Shown piece by piece: positions 21,056 to 30,239 of a DNA stretch of 64,000 nucleotides. Origin of the DNA: Leptospira sp. WS92.C1 (GTDB taxonomy: Bacteria > Spirochaetota > Leptospiria > Leptospirales > Leptospiraceae). The translations under genes were made by a program, and so were the position numbers. The stretch is taken from assembly GCF_040833975.1 (NCBI RefSeq), contig NZ_CP162130.1:943501-1007500 (forward strand), in the 5' to 3' direction. The notes below the pieces were generated by a model, which was not told where the DNA came from, did no database searches, and saw only the letters and a list, made by a program, of their open reading frames with translations. How positions within the stretch are numbered: the first letter of the stretch is position 1; each line of letters opens with the position of its first letter.

Positions 21056-22819
21056 TCATTTTTTATCAATCACGAGCAAGGTGATGTCGTCGTCGAACTT
21101 GGAGCGATTGCAGTATTCGATACAATCTACGATAATCTGACTGGCGGCTTCCTGGGAGGTTTTGGAAATCGAGCTGCGGATCGAAAGAGAAATCCATTCT
21201 TCGCCGTATCGTTTGGATCTGTCCTCGGAAGAGTGTTCCGAGATTCCATCCGTATACAATACCAATCTGTCGCCGGAATCGAACGAAGTCGAACTTTCTT
21301 CGAAAAAAAGATCGGGAATCACTCCGATGAGTTTCCCTTTTGTTTCAAGAGGTATCATCGTATCCGTTGTTTTTTTTAAGAGTAGAGGATGATTGTGACC
21401 GGCGTTGGAATATAGAATCGAATTTTTTTCCGTATCGATCACGCAGTAAAATGCGGTTACAAAATTACCGGCCATCTTATTGTTGAGCGCGTGATTGAGC
21501 CCCGTAAAAAATTTGGACGGGCTGGAAAGAATTTCTTTATCGTATGTGGATAGGATCGTGTTGATGACCGCGGCGATCACCGAAGCGGAAAGACCATGTC
21601 CGGAAACGTCCGCGATTAAAAATCCGGTTCTATCCGCGTCCATCTTGAAGATACTGTAAAAATCTCCACCTACGTTCGAATACGGAATGTGTTTGGTTCC
21701 TATTTCCAATCCCTTGATATAAGGAATCGTAGTCGGGATCACCTTGGACATCACTTCTCTGGCCCTTTGCAATTCCCGATCGGAATCCACAACTCTGTGA
21801 AACAGATCCGCATTTTTGATCGTAACCGAAAGGCGGTTTGCAATCGCTCCCAACATCTCCAGGTCGTTTTGATGAAACGCGTATCCGGAATTTTTACTGT
21901 TTATGCTGATCACTCCGAGGAGTTCGTCCCTATAGATCAAAGGAGAAGAGATCAAGGAATTGTCCTCAAACTTATACTTTGCGTTTTGATTGTATCGTTT
22001 GTCTTCTTCCAAATTTTGGATCAAAAGATTTTTTCTTTCTTTGGCGACCCAGCCTGCGATTCCTTCGCCAAACGGAACCACTATGGAATGGACCGCTTCT
22101 TTTGGGATTCCTTTGGCTGCGAGAATTCTCAGAGTTTGACTCGTATGATCCGCGAGATAGATGGTTCCCGTTTTTGCTTCCAGGAATTCTAAGATTTTTT
22201 CCAAAACCCAGCTTCCCAGTTCATGAATGCTTTTTTCGGAAACGGTGAGTTTTTCGAATTCGTATAAAAGAGAAAGTTCTAGGATTCTTTTTTTAAGATT
22301 ATCATGTATCTTTGCGTTTTGGATGGCGATCGCCGCCACTTCGGATAGGGAGGAAAGATAATTCAAATCGGAAGAATCGAACGATCTATTTTTTGTTTTA
22401 TTGAGAATTTCAAGAGTACCGATGATCTTGTCTTCCACAAATAGGGGAACACAAACGAGCGACCGCGTTCTGTATCCGGTTTTTTTGTCCCAACTCTGAT
22501 TGAATCTCGGATCGAAATAGGCGTCTGCTAAGATGATCGGTTTTTTTTCCTTCGCGACCCAACCTGCGATTCCCTGACCCACGTCCAAACGTCCGTATTT
22601 TTGAATGATCTCGCCTTTTTCTCCAAGAGCTACTTCGCAGTATAAAAATTCACCGGTTTCGTCGAGAAGAAAGAGAGAACTTGCTTCTGCCTCCAAAAGA
22701 TCCTTGGAGTAGAGCATGATCAAAGGTAATAGCTGATAAAGATCTAAATTTGCGTTTAGGATCGTACTTGTATTGAGAAGACTTTTCAGCTTTTGAAATT
22801 CTAAATCAGCGTAAGCCAT
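21056..22819 (-). CDS. GAF-GAF-SpoIIE serine phosphatase
   Basis: The protein (~587 residues from the ATG at 22819; a TTG at 22861 is possible) has two GAF sensor domains at roughly 20-170 and 190-340. The first has EASSLFLLDETGEFLYCEV, the second AKTGTIYLADHTSQTLRILA. A C-terminal PP2C/SpoIIE phosphatase domain has GGDFYSIFKM, IADVSGHGLSASV, SNAGHNHPLLL, LVLYTDGISE and DDDITLLVI. Metal-binding aspartates are present. RsbU-type enzymes dephosphorylate anti-sigma antagonists with STAS domains; such a STAS protein is encoded at 55288-55575, but a link is only inferred. Soluble, with the signal unknown. Confidence 0.88.
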   Translation of the reverse strand: MAYADLEFQKLKSLLNTSTILNANLDLYQLLPLIMLYSKDLLEAEASSLFLLDETGEFLYCEVALGEKGEIIQKYGRLDVGQGIAGWVAKEKKPIILADAYFDPRFNQSWDKKTGYRTRSLVCVPLFVEDKIIGTLEILNKTKNRSFDSSDLNYLSSLSEVAAIAIQNAKIHDNLKKRILELSLLYEFEKLTVSEKSIHELGSWVLEKILEFLEAKTGTIYLADHTSQTLRILAAKGIPKEAVHSIVVPFGEGIAGWVAKERKNLLIQNLEEDKRYNQNAKYKFEDNSLISSPLIYRDELLGVISINSKNSGYAFHQNDLEMLGAIANRLSVTIKNADLFHRVVDSDRELQRAREVMSKVIPTTIPYIKGLEIGTKHIPYSNVGGDFYSIFKMDADRTGFLIADVSGHGLSASVIAAVINTILSTYDKEILSSPSKFFTGLNHALNNKMAGNFVTAFYCVIDTEKNSILYSNAGHNHPLLLKKTTDTMIPLETKGKLIGVIPDLFFEESSTSFDSGDRLVLYTDGISEHSSEDRSKRYGEEWISLSIRSSISKTSQEAASQIIVDCIEYCNRSKFDDDITLLVIDKK

Positions 22820-23079
22820 AGATATTTCTGTCAATCCTACAGAAAAGAGAAGGCTCGTCAAGGGTTTGGAAAAATCCGAAGAGCTGAAAAGTTATAAGAT
22901 GATTGTTTTGTTTTAAAGACAAGCCCCCAACCGCAAATCCCAATGGAGCGCGATATGATGATTTGAGATCGGTTCCGGATCAAAATTCTTCCAAGAAGGC
23001 AGATTTCGAATTTTCAGCGTTTCTAATTTTAGAATCGATAGAAACTTCGGAGTTTTTTATCGGTCTTATATCTACTACA

Positions 23080-24279
23080 ATGGAAAATCAGATTTCTCGT
23101 TTTCTCGTGTTTCTCTCCGTTTTTACCCTTATCATCGGATTGGGTTATACTTATACAGGATTTCGTCTCATCCAAGGATTTGGAGGTCAGAGCTGGGTTT
23201 CCTGGCTGACCTGGGGTTTGATCTTTCTTTTTACGCTGAGCATTCCTGTGAGCTATTATATCAGTCTCACATCCGATCAGGAGCGGATTCAAACCGTGTT
23301 TTCGTATCTTGCGTTTACCGGTCTTGGGTTTTTTACGATTCTCTTTAGTCTTGTGCTTTTGAAAGACATAACTACCATTTCTTTAAACGGAATCACGAGT
23401 TTCTTTTCGCCATCCTCGGACGCGGACAATGGGGGATTGATTCAAAGAAGACAATTTCTCAACCAAGTCTTGAGTTTTTCAGTTCTCGGTTTGGCCGGCG
23501 GATTGACGGGGATCGGATTTTACCAAGCTCACAAAAAGTTGAAAGTGATCGAGGTGGATGTTTTGGAGAAAAATCTTCATTCTTCTTTGGAAGGATTTAA
23601 GATCGTTCAGATTTCGGACATCCATATCGGACCCACGATCAAAAAGAGTTTTTTAGAAGCGGTCGTTAAGACGGTGAACGAGCTCGAACCGGATCTGATA
23701 GCGATCACGGGGGATCTCGTAGACGGACCTGTGAGCAAACTCGGACGACACATCACACCTTTGGCGAATCTAAAATCGAAGTATGGAACCTTTTTTGTGA
23801 CCGGAAATCACGAATATTATTCGGGAGCGCTTTCCTGGATTCGCGAACTGAAAGGTCACGGGATTCAAGTTCTTTTAAATGAAAATCGAATTCTGCAACA
23901 CGGAAACGCGAGCATCACACTTGCGGGGGTTACGGATCTCAAAGCCGGATCGATCATCGCAGAACATAAAACGGACCCGCATCAGGCGATGAGAGGCGGG
24001 GAAACTACGGATTATAAGATTCTACTTGCACATCAACCGAATAGCGTTTTTGAAAGCGCGGAAGCGGGTTTTGATCTGCAGCTATCCGGACATACTCACG
24101 GAGGACAATATTTTCCCGGAAACATTCTGATTTATCTGGCTCAAAAGTTCGTAGCGGGATTGCACAGACATAAGTCGACTTGGATTTATGTAAGTCGAGG
24201 AACGGGATATTGGGGGCCTCCTCTCAGACTGGGGGCGCCCTCGGAAATTAGCGTGATTCAGTTAAAGAAAAATTCTTAA
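23080..24279 (+). CDS. Membrane-anchored metallophosphoesterase (YkuE-like)
   Basis: I use the ATG at 23080 since the upstream 59 codons look non-coding and the first membrane helix follows at once; the ribosome site is weak. The product (~399 residues) has an N-terminal multi-helix membrane part, then a calcineurin-like phosphoesterase domain. That domain has ISDIHIGPT (metal ligands D and H), [14 protein letters not shown] and LSGHTHGGQ, all intact. YkuE in Bacillus is an exported cell-wall-associated metallophosphatase; a periplasmic lipid or nucleotide phosphoesterase is likely here. The membrane part ([20 protein letters not shown]) resembles that of COG1408 proteins. Confidence 0.88.
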   Translation: MENQISRFLVFLSVFTLIIGLGYTYTGFRLIQGFGGQSWVSWLTWGLIFLFTLSIPVSYYISLTSDQERIQTVFSYLAFTGLGFFTILFSLVLLKDITTISLNGITSFFSPSSDADNGGLIQRRQFLNQVLSFSVLGLAGGLTGIGFYQAHKKLKVIEVDVLEKNLHSSLEGFKIVQISDIHIGPTIKKSFLEAVVKTVNELEPDLIAITGDLVDGPVSKLGRHITPLANLKSKYGTFFVTGNHEYYSGALSWIRELKGHGIQVLLNENRILQHGNASITLAGVTDLKAGSIIAEHKTDPHQAMRGGETTDYKILLAHQPNSVFESAEAGFDLQLSGHTHGGQYFPGNILIYLAQKFVAGLHRHKSTWIYVSRGTGYWGPPLRLGAPSEISVIQLKKNS

Positions 24280-24378
24280 AAAAGAAAAGGAAAACAGGAT
24301 TCTTTCTTTGAAACCTTTTTCGGAGCGGGATCACTTCCGATATTCTAAGAAAGGACTTAGAAGATTGGAGGACGGGCT

Positions 24379-24999
24379 ATGTTCCTTATCGGATTCATAC
24401 GAGTGTCGATTTTTACGGGAGCGATTTTGATTTTTTGTTTTGTTTCCGTAAGTTGCGGAAAGAAAAACAAAGGAAACTCCAAAAAAGAAGATTCTAAAAT
24501 CGCAAGTTCCAAAAAGAAAAATGATCTGGAACTCGAGCCCGAATTGAAGGAAAGAAAATTCTTTCAAGAGGACGCGCTCGGTCAGCCCAAAAAATACGAA
24601 GAACCTCGGGAAGCACCGGATTCCGACCGAGAAAGTCCCGAACCCAAAAAGCAAAAATCCATCGCCTCTTATCTCGGCTCCTCGCCCGGATGTAAAACCG
24701 GAAACTGCAAAAACGGAAACGGAATTTACGTTTACGAATCCGGAGAAGTGTATTCCGGAAACTTTAAAAATGATAAGCGACATGGCTCCGGAATGATTCA
24801 ATATAGGGACGGGGATCGTTACGTAGGAAACTTTTTGAACGATAAAAAAGTCGGAGTAGGAAAGTATCAATTTTCAAACGGCGCGGTTTTTAACGGACGT
24901 TTTATGGAAGACGGAGAGAGCGCGGAAGGATTTTTAACCGTCGGCAAAAAAAGAAAGGAATGTTCCATCATCCGGAACAAATTGAACTGTCACGGATAA
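24379..24999 (+). CDS. MORN-repeat lipoprotein
   Basis: The signal sequence ends in CFVSVSC, a good lipobox (Cys27). A long charged, Lys/Glu/Pro-rich spacer (about residues 28-100) follows, then a MORN-repeat region: GNGIYVYESGEVYSGNF, GSGMIQYRDGDRYVGNF, GVGKYQFSNGAVFNGRF. MORN repeats form beta-hairpin rods and often bind lipids or proteins. It ends with paired cysteines. The start ATG at 24379 has GGAGG 10 nt upstream. It is a likely outer-membrane or periplasmic lipoprotein of unknown partner. Confidence 0.85.
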   Translation: MFLIGFIRVSIFTGAILIFCFVSVSCGKKNKGNSKKEDSKIASSKKKNDLELEPELKERKFFQEDALGQPKKYEEPREAPDSDRESPEPKKQKSIASYLGSSPGCKTGNCKNGNGIYVYESGEVYSGNFKNDKRHGSGMIQYRDGDRYVGNFLNDKKVGVGKYQFSNGAVFNGRFMEDGESAEGFLTVGKKRKECSIIRNKLNCHG

Positions 25000-25105
25000 A
25001 CATTTCGGGCGGTTCTGCGCTGCGTTTAACGTCGATCCGTAACGCTGGGTCTTTACAACGATTTTTGCAATCCGTTAAAATTTAAAATCAAATCCGAAAG
25101 AGGGA

Positions 25106-25113
25106 GAATCCGC
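25106..25113. repeat. Target-site duplication, left side of IS256 copy B
   Basis: GAATCCGC is repeated at 26480-26487 directly after the right IS end. Confidence 0.9.
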
Positions 25114-26479
25114 GATAGTGTCCGTAAAGTTTCGCACAAATGAGAACTTGAGAAGAGCTCACCTCAGTCGATCAAGCCATGATCTTTAAAGTTTTTAACT
25201 CTTTTAACTTCTCCATGTCAACATACTTTTTTGTTCCCCACTTAGTTGATGCAACATGCCTGAGGCGAGCAGTGGCTAACATGAGAGCGGACTTCCCATC
25301 AGGAAAGGCTCCTACGACCTTTGTTCTTCTCTTGATCTCTTTGATGATTCTTTCTAATGGATTGTTGGTTCGGATCTTTCTCCAATGCTCGGAAGGAAAA
25401 TCCATATAAGAGAGAGTTTCTTCGATTCCATCGGAGATGACTTTAGCTGCTTCCTTCAATTTCATTTCAGTCAAGCGCTCGGCGACAAAGTTGGCTTTCT
25501 TCAAAGCTTCTTCTTTGTTTTCCTGAGAATGAAGCGCTTTCAACATTTGTGAAATCACTTTAAAGGAACTTCTTGGAGCCTTTCCAAATACATTCCTGTA
25601 GAAATGAACGATACACCTCTGCCATTTCGATTCTGGAAAGAAGTAAGGAATCGATTCCACTAAGCCTAAACATTTGTCTGAGATAATTAAGTTCACTCCT
25701 CTGAGTCCCCGGTCCTTAAGATGTTTTAGGAACGCTTGCCAACTCTCTTTGTCTTCTCTGGCTCCTTCCATCGAACCAAGAACTTCTCTGTAACCTTCTG
25801 AATTAACCCCTATGGCTACGAGAATCGCTACGTTACGAACTTCTCCACCCCAAGACTTCTTCAAGTAAAGTCCGTCCAGGTAAACGTAAGGATATTCGTC
25901 AGTAAGCGGACGGATTCTCCATTCGTCGATTTGAACAAAAACTTTTTGGTTGAGTTTGCTGATCGTTGAAGGTGAGACCTTGGTTCCCCAGAGGCTTTCG
26001 GTAATGTCCTCGACTCTCCGAACTGAAACTCCCGCGAGATACATCTCCATGAGAGCTTCTTCTACCGAACTCTCCCGTCGCTTGTATCGATCGATGATCG
26101 CCGACTCAAACGGAATTGTTCTTAGTTTGGGAACTTTTAACTTTACTTTTCCCGCTTTTGTTTCGAAGTTTCTATTATACGAACCCGCTCTTGTAGCTAC
26201 TCGATCCGGGCTTCTCTCATACCTCGAGGCTTTGCAGAGTTTATCCGCTTCCTCATCTAAGAGAGCGTTCAGCGTTTCTTCCACTGAACCTCTTACGAGT
26301 TCGCTCAAGTCTTTCTTGAGCTGGGTCTCATCCACTTGGATTACTTTCAAGTGTGCTTTTTCTTCTTCTGCCCTCATTGGGGGGTTCTCCTTTTTCTTGA
26401 ATTTGCTCATTACAAACTCAATCGGCAAGGAGAGCCTTCTCTTTGATTCTTAAATGTGCGAAAGATTGAGGACGTTATC
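25114..26479 (-). mobile_element. IS256-family element copy B (intact)
   Basis: The 1,366-bp element has imperfect terminal inverted repeats (GATAGTGTCC...TTTCGCAC at the left and, reversed, GATAACGTCC...TTTCGCAC at the right). It is flanked by perfect 8-bp target duplications (GAATCCGC), showing a clean insertion. It shares its ends and transposase with copy A at 2036-4796, in the opposite orientation. Confidence 0.95.
25172..26428 (-). CDS. IS256-family transposase, copy B (full length)
   Basis: The 418-residue transposase is full length. Catalytic residues are visible in YPYVYLDGLYLKK, LIISDKCLGL and NNPLERII. It extends 17 residues (YVDMEKLKELKTLKIMA) past the truncated copy A. An internal ATG at 26377 has a better ribosome site (AAGGAG) than the TTG at 26428. 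Together with intact ends and duplications this copy should be mobile. Confidence 0.92.
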   Translation of the reverse strand: MPIEFVMSKFKKKENPPMRAEEEKAHLKVIQVDETQLKKDLSELVRGSVEETLNALLDEEADKLCKASRYERSPDRVATRAGSYNRNFETKAGKVKLKVPKLRTIPFESAIIDRYKRRESSVEEALMEMYLAGVSVRRVEDITESLWGTKVSPSTISKLNQKVFVQIDEWRIRPLTDEYPYVYLDGLYLKKSWGGEVRNVAILVAIGVNSEGYREVLGSMEGAREDKESWQAFLKHLKDRGLRGVNLIISDKCLGLVESIPYFFPESKWQRCIVHFYRNVFGKAPRSSFKVISQMLKALHSQENKEEALKKANFVAERLTEMKLKEAAKVISDGIEETLSYMDFPSEHWRKIRTNNPLERIIKEIKRRTKVVGAFPDGKSALMLATARLRHVASTKWGTKKYVDMEKLKELKTLKIMA

Positions 26480-26487
26480 GAATCCGC
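26480..26487. repeat. Target-site duplication, right side of IS256 copy B
   Basis: GAATCCGC, the second copy of the octamer at 25106-25113. It lies nine bases past the stop codon position of the kinase gene in plus coordinates. Confidence 0.9.
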
Positions 26488-26495
26488 TCGATCGT

Positions 26496-27914
26496 TCAAA
26501 AAGGAAATTCTATTTGAATCTTAGTTCCGCTTTCAGAACCGAATTGAATGGTCCCGCGCAGCTGATTGACCATCAGATTTACTAAATGAAGCCCGAGAGT
26601 TTTGGTATGATTTATATCAAAACTCTTTGGTAAACCGATACCGTCATCCTCTACGATTAAAATGATTTGAGAATTTATTTTTTTTAGTTCGATTTTGATC
26701 GTTCCTTTTTGGCTTTCTGGAAATGCGTATTTGATCGAATTTGATACTAATTCAACTAGTATCATACCGATCGTAGCCGCGTCCTTTGCGGAAGATGTAA
26801 TTTCATCGATTTCTTTCTGGATGGTGATCGTCTCCGAAAGCTGAAGCATGGATTCGATTACTTTACTGCAATATATTCTAAGCTGAACTTCGTTAAAAGA
26901 ATCGGTTTCATACAATAGAGAAAATAAATCGGAGATGGATTGAACTCTTAGGGTTAACTCTTCAAGGGTCTTTTTTGTTTCCATGGATTCTGCGGCGTGG
27001 GCCCTCAGGTTGATTAAACTTGTGATCATTTGAAAACTATTTTTGGTCCGATGCTGCAACTCTTTAAGTAACGCCGTTTTTTCGTTTATGTCGTTATTGA
27101 GAATTCGTTCATGCTGCATTCGATCGGATATATCTCGAATATTACATTGTATTACTTTTTCACGGTCTACTAAGTAGACGTTACTTACAAATTCAACGTG
27201 CACTTGATCTCCTTTATATGTTTCCAAGGGGAGATCTTCGTAGCGGACGTATTCTTTTTCCTGTAATTCTTTGAATAATTGTTTTGAATACTCTATGTTT
27301 TTGAAAGCACAAATGTCCCAGATGTTTTTTTCGAGAAACTGATCTTTAGAATAACCCAACATTTCGATTAAAAAAGGATTTACATCTACGATCATGCCAG
27401 TCTCGGCATTGAGAATGATAATTCCGTCTTTTGCAGTTTCAAAAAGTCTGCGATATCGTTTTTCTGAATTTTGTAATTTTTTCTTTTGGCATTCGATTTC
27501 AGTCTTCTGATGTTTTACGTTTAGATAGGATGCGTGAAGTCTAAACGCCATTTTGATCGAAGCATCCAATACCGTAATGCTGGAATCTTTAACTACATAT
27601 CCGTAAGAAGTTATATTTTCAGTTTTTGCTACGATCTCGCGTTCTATATGGCTTGAAAGGAATAAGATGGGTAAGTCGTGATTTTCAAGTATTGTTTTTG
27701 CGACTTCCGTCCCATCGATTCCTTTTCCAAGGTCGATGTCCATGAGAATGAGATGAATTTTAGTATTACTCTCGTTAATTGTTTCGATCGCTTTTTGACC
27801 GTTTTGAACATGAATCACGTCGTATCCATAGTTTTTCAAGTTCATGGATTCAGTCATACCGAGCAAGGCTTCGTCTTCTACAAGAAGGATTGTTTTTTGT
27901 CCTAAGGTATTCAT
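26496..27914 (-). CDS. Hybrid sensor: REC-PAS-histidine kinase (HisKA_2)
   Basis: The protein (~472 residues from the ATG at 27914) starts with a receiver domain (ILLVEDEALLG, phospho-acceptor Asp in LILMDIDLGKG, conserved Lys in YVVKDSS). A PAS domain follows (RYRRLFETAKDGIIILNAETG, shown whole), then a HisKA_2-type dimerisation region with the phospho-His in ELQHRTKNSFQM. The ATPase domain has a clear N box (ELVSNSIKYAF) and G1 box (VEDDGIGLP). There is no membrane segment, so it is cytosolic. The output partner is not adjacent. IS copy B sits 16 bp after its stop codon, so its downstream context has been changed by insertion. Confidence 0.9.
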   Translation of the reverse strand: MNTLGQKTILLVEDEALLGMTESMNLKNYGYDVIHVQNGQKAIETINESNTKIHLILMDIDLGKGIDGTEVAKTILENHDLPILFLSSHIEREIVAKTENITSYGYVVKDSSITVLDASIKMAFRLHASYLNVKHQKTEIECQKKKLQNSEKRYRRLFETAKDGIIILNAETGMIVDVNPFLIEMLGYSKDQFLEKNIWDICAFKNIEYSKQLFKELQEKEYVRYEDLPLETYKGDQVHVEFVSNVYLVDREKVIQCNIRDISDRMQHERILNNDINEKTALLKELQHRTKNSFQMITSLINLRAHAAESMETKKTLEELTLRVQSISDLFSLLYETDSFNEVQLRIYCSKVIESMLQLSETITIQKEIDEITSSAKDAATIGMILVELVSNSIKYAFPESQKGTIKIELKKINSQIILIVEDDGIGLPKSFDINHTKTLGLHLVNLMVNQLRGTIQFGSESGTKIQIEFPF

Positions 27915-27920
27915 TATCAT

Positions 27921-28579
27921 TTTTCCTTTTAACGAATCTCTCTGCGCACAATGATGGAATAGAATGCTACAAAGCCGGTTGGCACGGTATGGAATCGGGC
28001 AATCAACCTAAGAGTTTCATAATACTTACCTTATTTTCTTCCTCCAAGGAAATGTTTGAATTCACTCTTATCAATTTGAATTGTAAGAAAAGCGAATCGA
28101 TAATCGGTCAAAGGCCTATATATTTGTATTAGGATGTATACATTAATAAAAACATAAAGAGGAACAATAGAAAGGATAAAAATTTAAAAAATCGCAAGAT
28201 TGTACAAAACTCCAAATATCGAAGGGGATATGTACAAAAAGGGGATAAATTACTCGATATTGATCGATAATTCTCTATCTTTGTTGGTTTTGAAACATTA
28301 AAATATTCTAAAAATCCCAAGTTTTAAGAATAAAACTTGTCTCAACCCGTTTTCGGAGAAACTCAAAACAAAATTTTTGTTTTCCGAGTTAGGCTGTTGC
28401 CGGTGTTTTGACGTCGGTTTTTTCAAACGCGTACTCATACTCCGAACTCTTATCTTGAATTTCCCGAAAATAGTATTTTGGATTCAAGCGCAATCACCCG
28501 GAAATACAAAAAAGAGGCATGCGTGCTTTTAAGAATAACATTTTACTTTGTGAGTCCGATCGTGAAGGTTCTTACAATC
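27921..28579. other. Non-coding stretch before the CRISPR array
   Basis: No gene is seen. Near 28370 AAAACAAAA and TTTTGTTTT form an AT-only inverted repeat. The remainder is AT-rich with short frames lacking ribosome sites. It contains no recognisable array remnants. Confidence 0.5.
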
Positions 28580-28625
28580 GATTTTATTCTGGGATAAGGT
28601 GCGAACGGTGCGTTGCAGCCATCGC
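28580..28625 (+). repeat. Direct repeat flanking the CRISPR-Cas island, left copy
   Basis: The segment starts GATTTTATTCTGGGATAAGG and continues TGCGAACGGTGCGTTGCAGC to CATCGC. It matches 42690-42736 at about 41 of 47 aligned positions and lies 35 bp outside the array's distal end. Confidence 0.75.
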
Positions 28626-28660
28626 TTGTTTGAGGAATCGAGTTTGAGATTCGTAAGCAC

Positions 28661-29848
28661 ATGGCGTGCCCCACGCATGTGGGGAATAGTCGTGGCCGCA
28701 CACGTTCTTCCCGGAATGACCCGGTTCAACCCCACGCATGTGGGGAATAGAGTGAAACAAGAAATTAGGGATGTGTTGATAACGGTTCAACCCCACGCAT
28801 GTGGGGAATAGAAAAACATTATCCATTCGTTACCACCGAAAATCGGTTCAACCCCACGCATGTGGGGAATAGCGAGTGATAACTAAATCAAACGATCTAC
28901 CAATCGGTTCAACCCCACGCATGTGGGGAATAGGACCAATCTGACAATTTTGAGATACAATACCCCGGTTCAACCCCACGCATGTGGGGAATAGGCATTT
29001 AAATTTTCTTTTAATTGACCAATAGCCGGTTCAACCCCACGCATGTGGGGAATAGAGTTAGATAAACGTGAAAAAATTAGATTAACTCGGTTCAACCCCA
29101 CGCATGTGGGGAATAGGGAAAGTTTCCCGCGAGTAGCAAGTAAACATACGGTTCAACCCCACGCATGTGGGGAATAGTTCAAATTTCACGTGATGACCTC
29201 GAAATGGTCCGGTTCAACCCCACGCATGTGGGGAATAGTGTATCAAGAGGATTGGTTGAGTCTTCCCCGTCGGTTCAACCCCACGCATGTGGGGAATAGA
29301 TTGGGTTTGTAACTGATGATATGGTAGCAATCGGTTCAACCCCACGCATGTGGGGAATAGTGTTTCTACTGACATTGTTTATGCTCCCAGGTCGGTTCAA
29401 CCCCACGCATGTGGGGAATAGTTGTCGCCTCATATCCTATCGGAGTCTCAATACGGTTCAACCCCACGCATGTGGGGAATAGACAAGCAATCCATAAGTA
29501 TCCGTTGAAGGCATCGGTTCAACCCCACGCATGTGGGGAATAGGCAAGAGTGAGAGTATTGTAATGTCGATTCGCCGGTTCAACCCCACGCATGTGGGGA
29601 ATAGTAGTTGCGCTTTTTTAGATGCAAATTCACTATCGGTTCAACCCCACGCATGTGGGGAATAGACGCACCTATAGAATTACTTCACTATGCGGGTCGG
29701 TTCAACCCCACGCATGTGGGGAATAGCTGGATTCTCGGAGAGCCTATTGAGCTACTCACGGTTCAACCCCACGCATGTGGGGAATAGGGAGAATTCGGTT
29801 TCAGATTTACGGTTCAGCTCGGTTCAACCCCACGCATGTGGGGAATAG
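28661..29848 (-). CRISPR. Type I-E CRISPR array, 20 repeats and 19 spacers
   Basis: Nineteen identical 29-nt repeats start at 28722 and recur every 61 bp to 29820-29848, so every spacer is 32 nt. Plus-strand repeats begin CGGTTCAACCCCACGCATG and end TGGGGAATAG. CCCCACGCATGTGGGG is a near-perfect hairpin stem. The 20th repeat (28661-28689) has the first ~9 bases changed (ATGGCGTGC), as expected at the old, distal end. Read on the minus strand the repeat matches type I-E consensus (CTATTCCCCAC...GTGGGGTTGAACCG), so transcription runs leftward from the cas2 side. The newest spacer is therefore at 29788-29819. Confidence 0.97.
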
Positions 29849-29897
29849 ACTAAAGATTAGTTAAGTAGTTTTGATCCATTTGACAAGATAAATTTGG
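29849..29897 (-). promoter_or_regulatory. Short CRISPR leader between cas2 and the array
   Basis: Only 49 bp separate the last repeat from the cas2 stop codon. The stretch is AT-rich, with TTAGTTAAGTAG and TTTGTC elements. The leader promoter and any Cas1-Cas2 anchoring sites must fit here or extend into the cas2 coding sequence. No clear IHF site is seen. Confidence 0.6.
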
Positions 29898-30239
29898 TCA
29901 GTCGCCGTCTAAAATAGGAAATGGATCCGATTTTATTTTCTTTTTTCCTTTTTTCTGAGGCGATTCCGTTTTCGTGAATTGGGTCAGGATCATACCTTCG
30001 ATTTCCACGATTTCTCGGGTTGTATCTCCGTTTGACAATGCGGCGTAGCCTTGTTCGTTGTTTGTGGTATAAATCATCAACGCATTCGATTTCCAATCCG
30101 TAATAATTTTCTCCCAAAGTTTTTCTCTAACACGACGATTGATATTCCCCGCATAAACACCTGCTTTTAACTCAAGAGTTAATCGCGACATCTCGCCCCT
30201 CTGGCTCGGTGAAGAGTTCTCTAAAATCACGATCACCAT
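29898..30239 (-). CDS. cas2: CRISPR-associated endonuclease Cas2, type I-E
   Basis: This 113-residue protein has the Cas2e pattern: MVIVILENSSPSQRGEMSR, then LELKAGVYAGNI and REKLWEKI. It is the dimeric partner that bridges two Cas1 dimers during spacer integration. The start lies about 68 bp inside the cas1 coding sequence, so the two are coupled by overlap. A Lys-rich tail (QKKGKKKIKSDPFPILDGD) extends beyond the E. coli length of ~94. The array follows 49 bp downstream. Confidence 0.93.
   Translation of the reverse strand: MVIVILENSSPSQRGEMSRLTLELKAGVYAGNINRRVREKLWEKIITDWKSNALMIYTTNNEQGYAALSNGDTTREIVEIEGMILTQFTKTESPQKKGKKKIKSDPFPILDGD

Noticed and set aside
26496..27914. Suspicion that IS copy B interrupts the kinase
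   Set aside because: The kinase frame ends properly with a full ATPase domain before the IS, and the IS has its own perfect target duplications outside the gene.
28584..28826. Minus-strand frames across the first CRISPR repeats
   Set aside because: They run through identical CRISPR repeats and spacers, so they are artefacts of the array.
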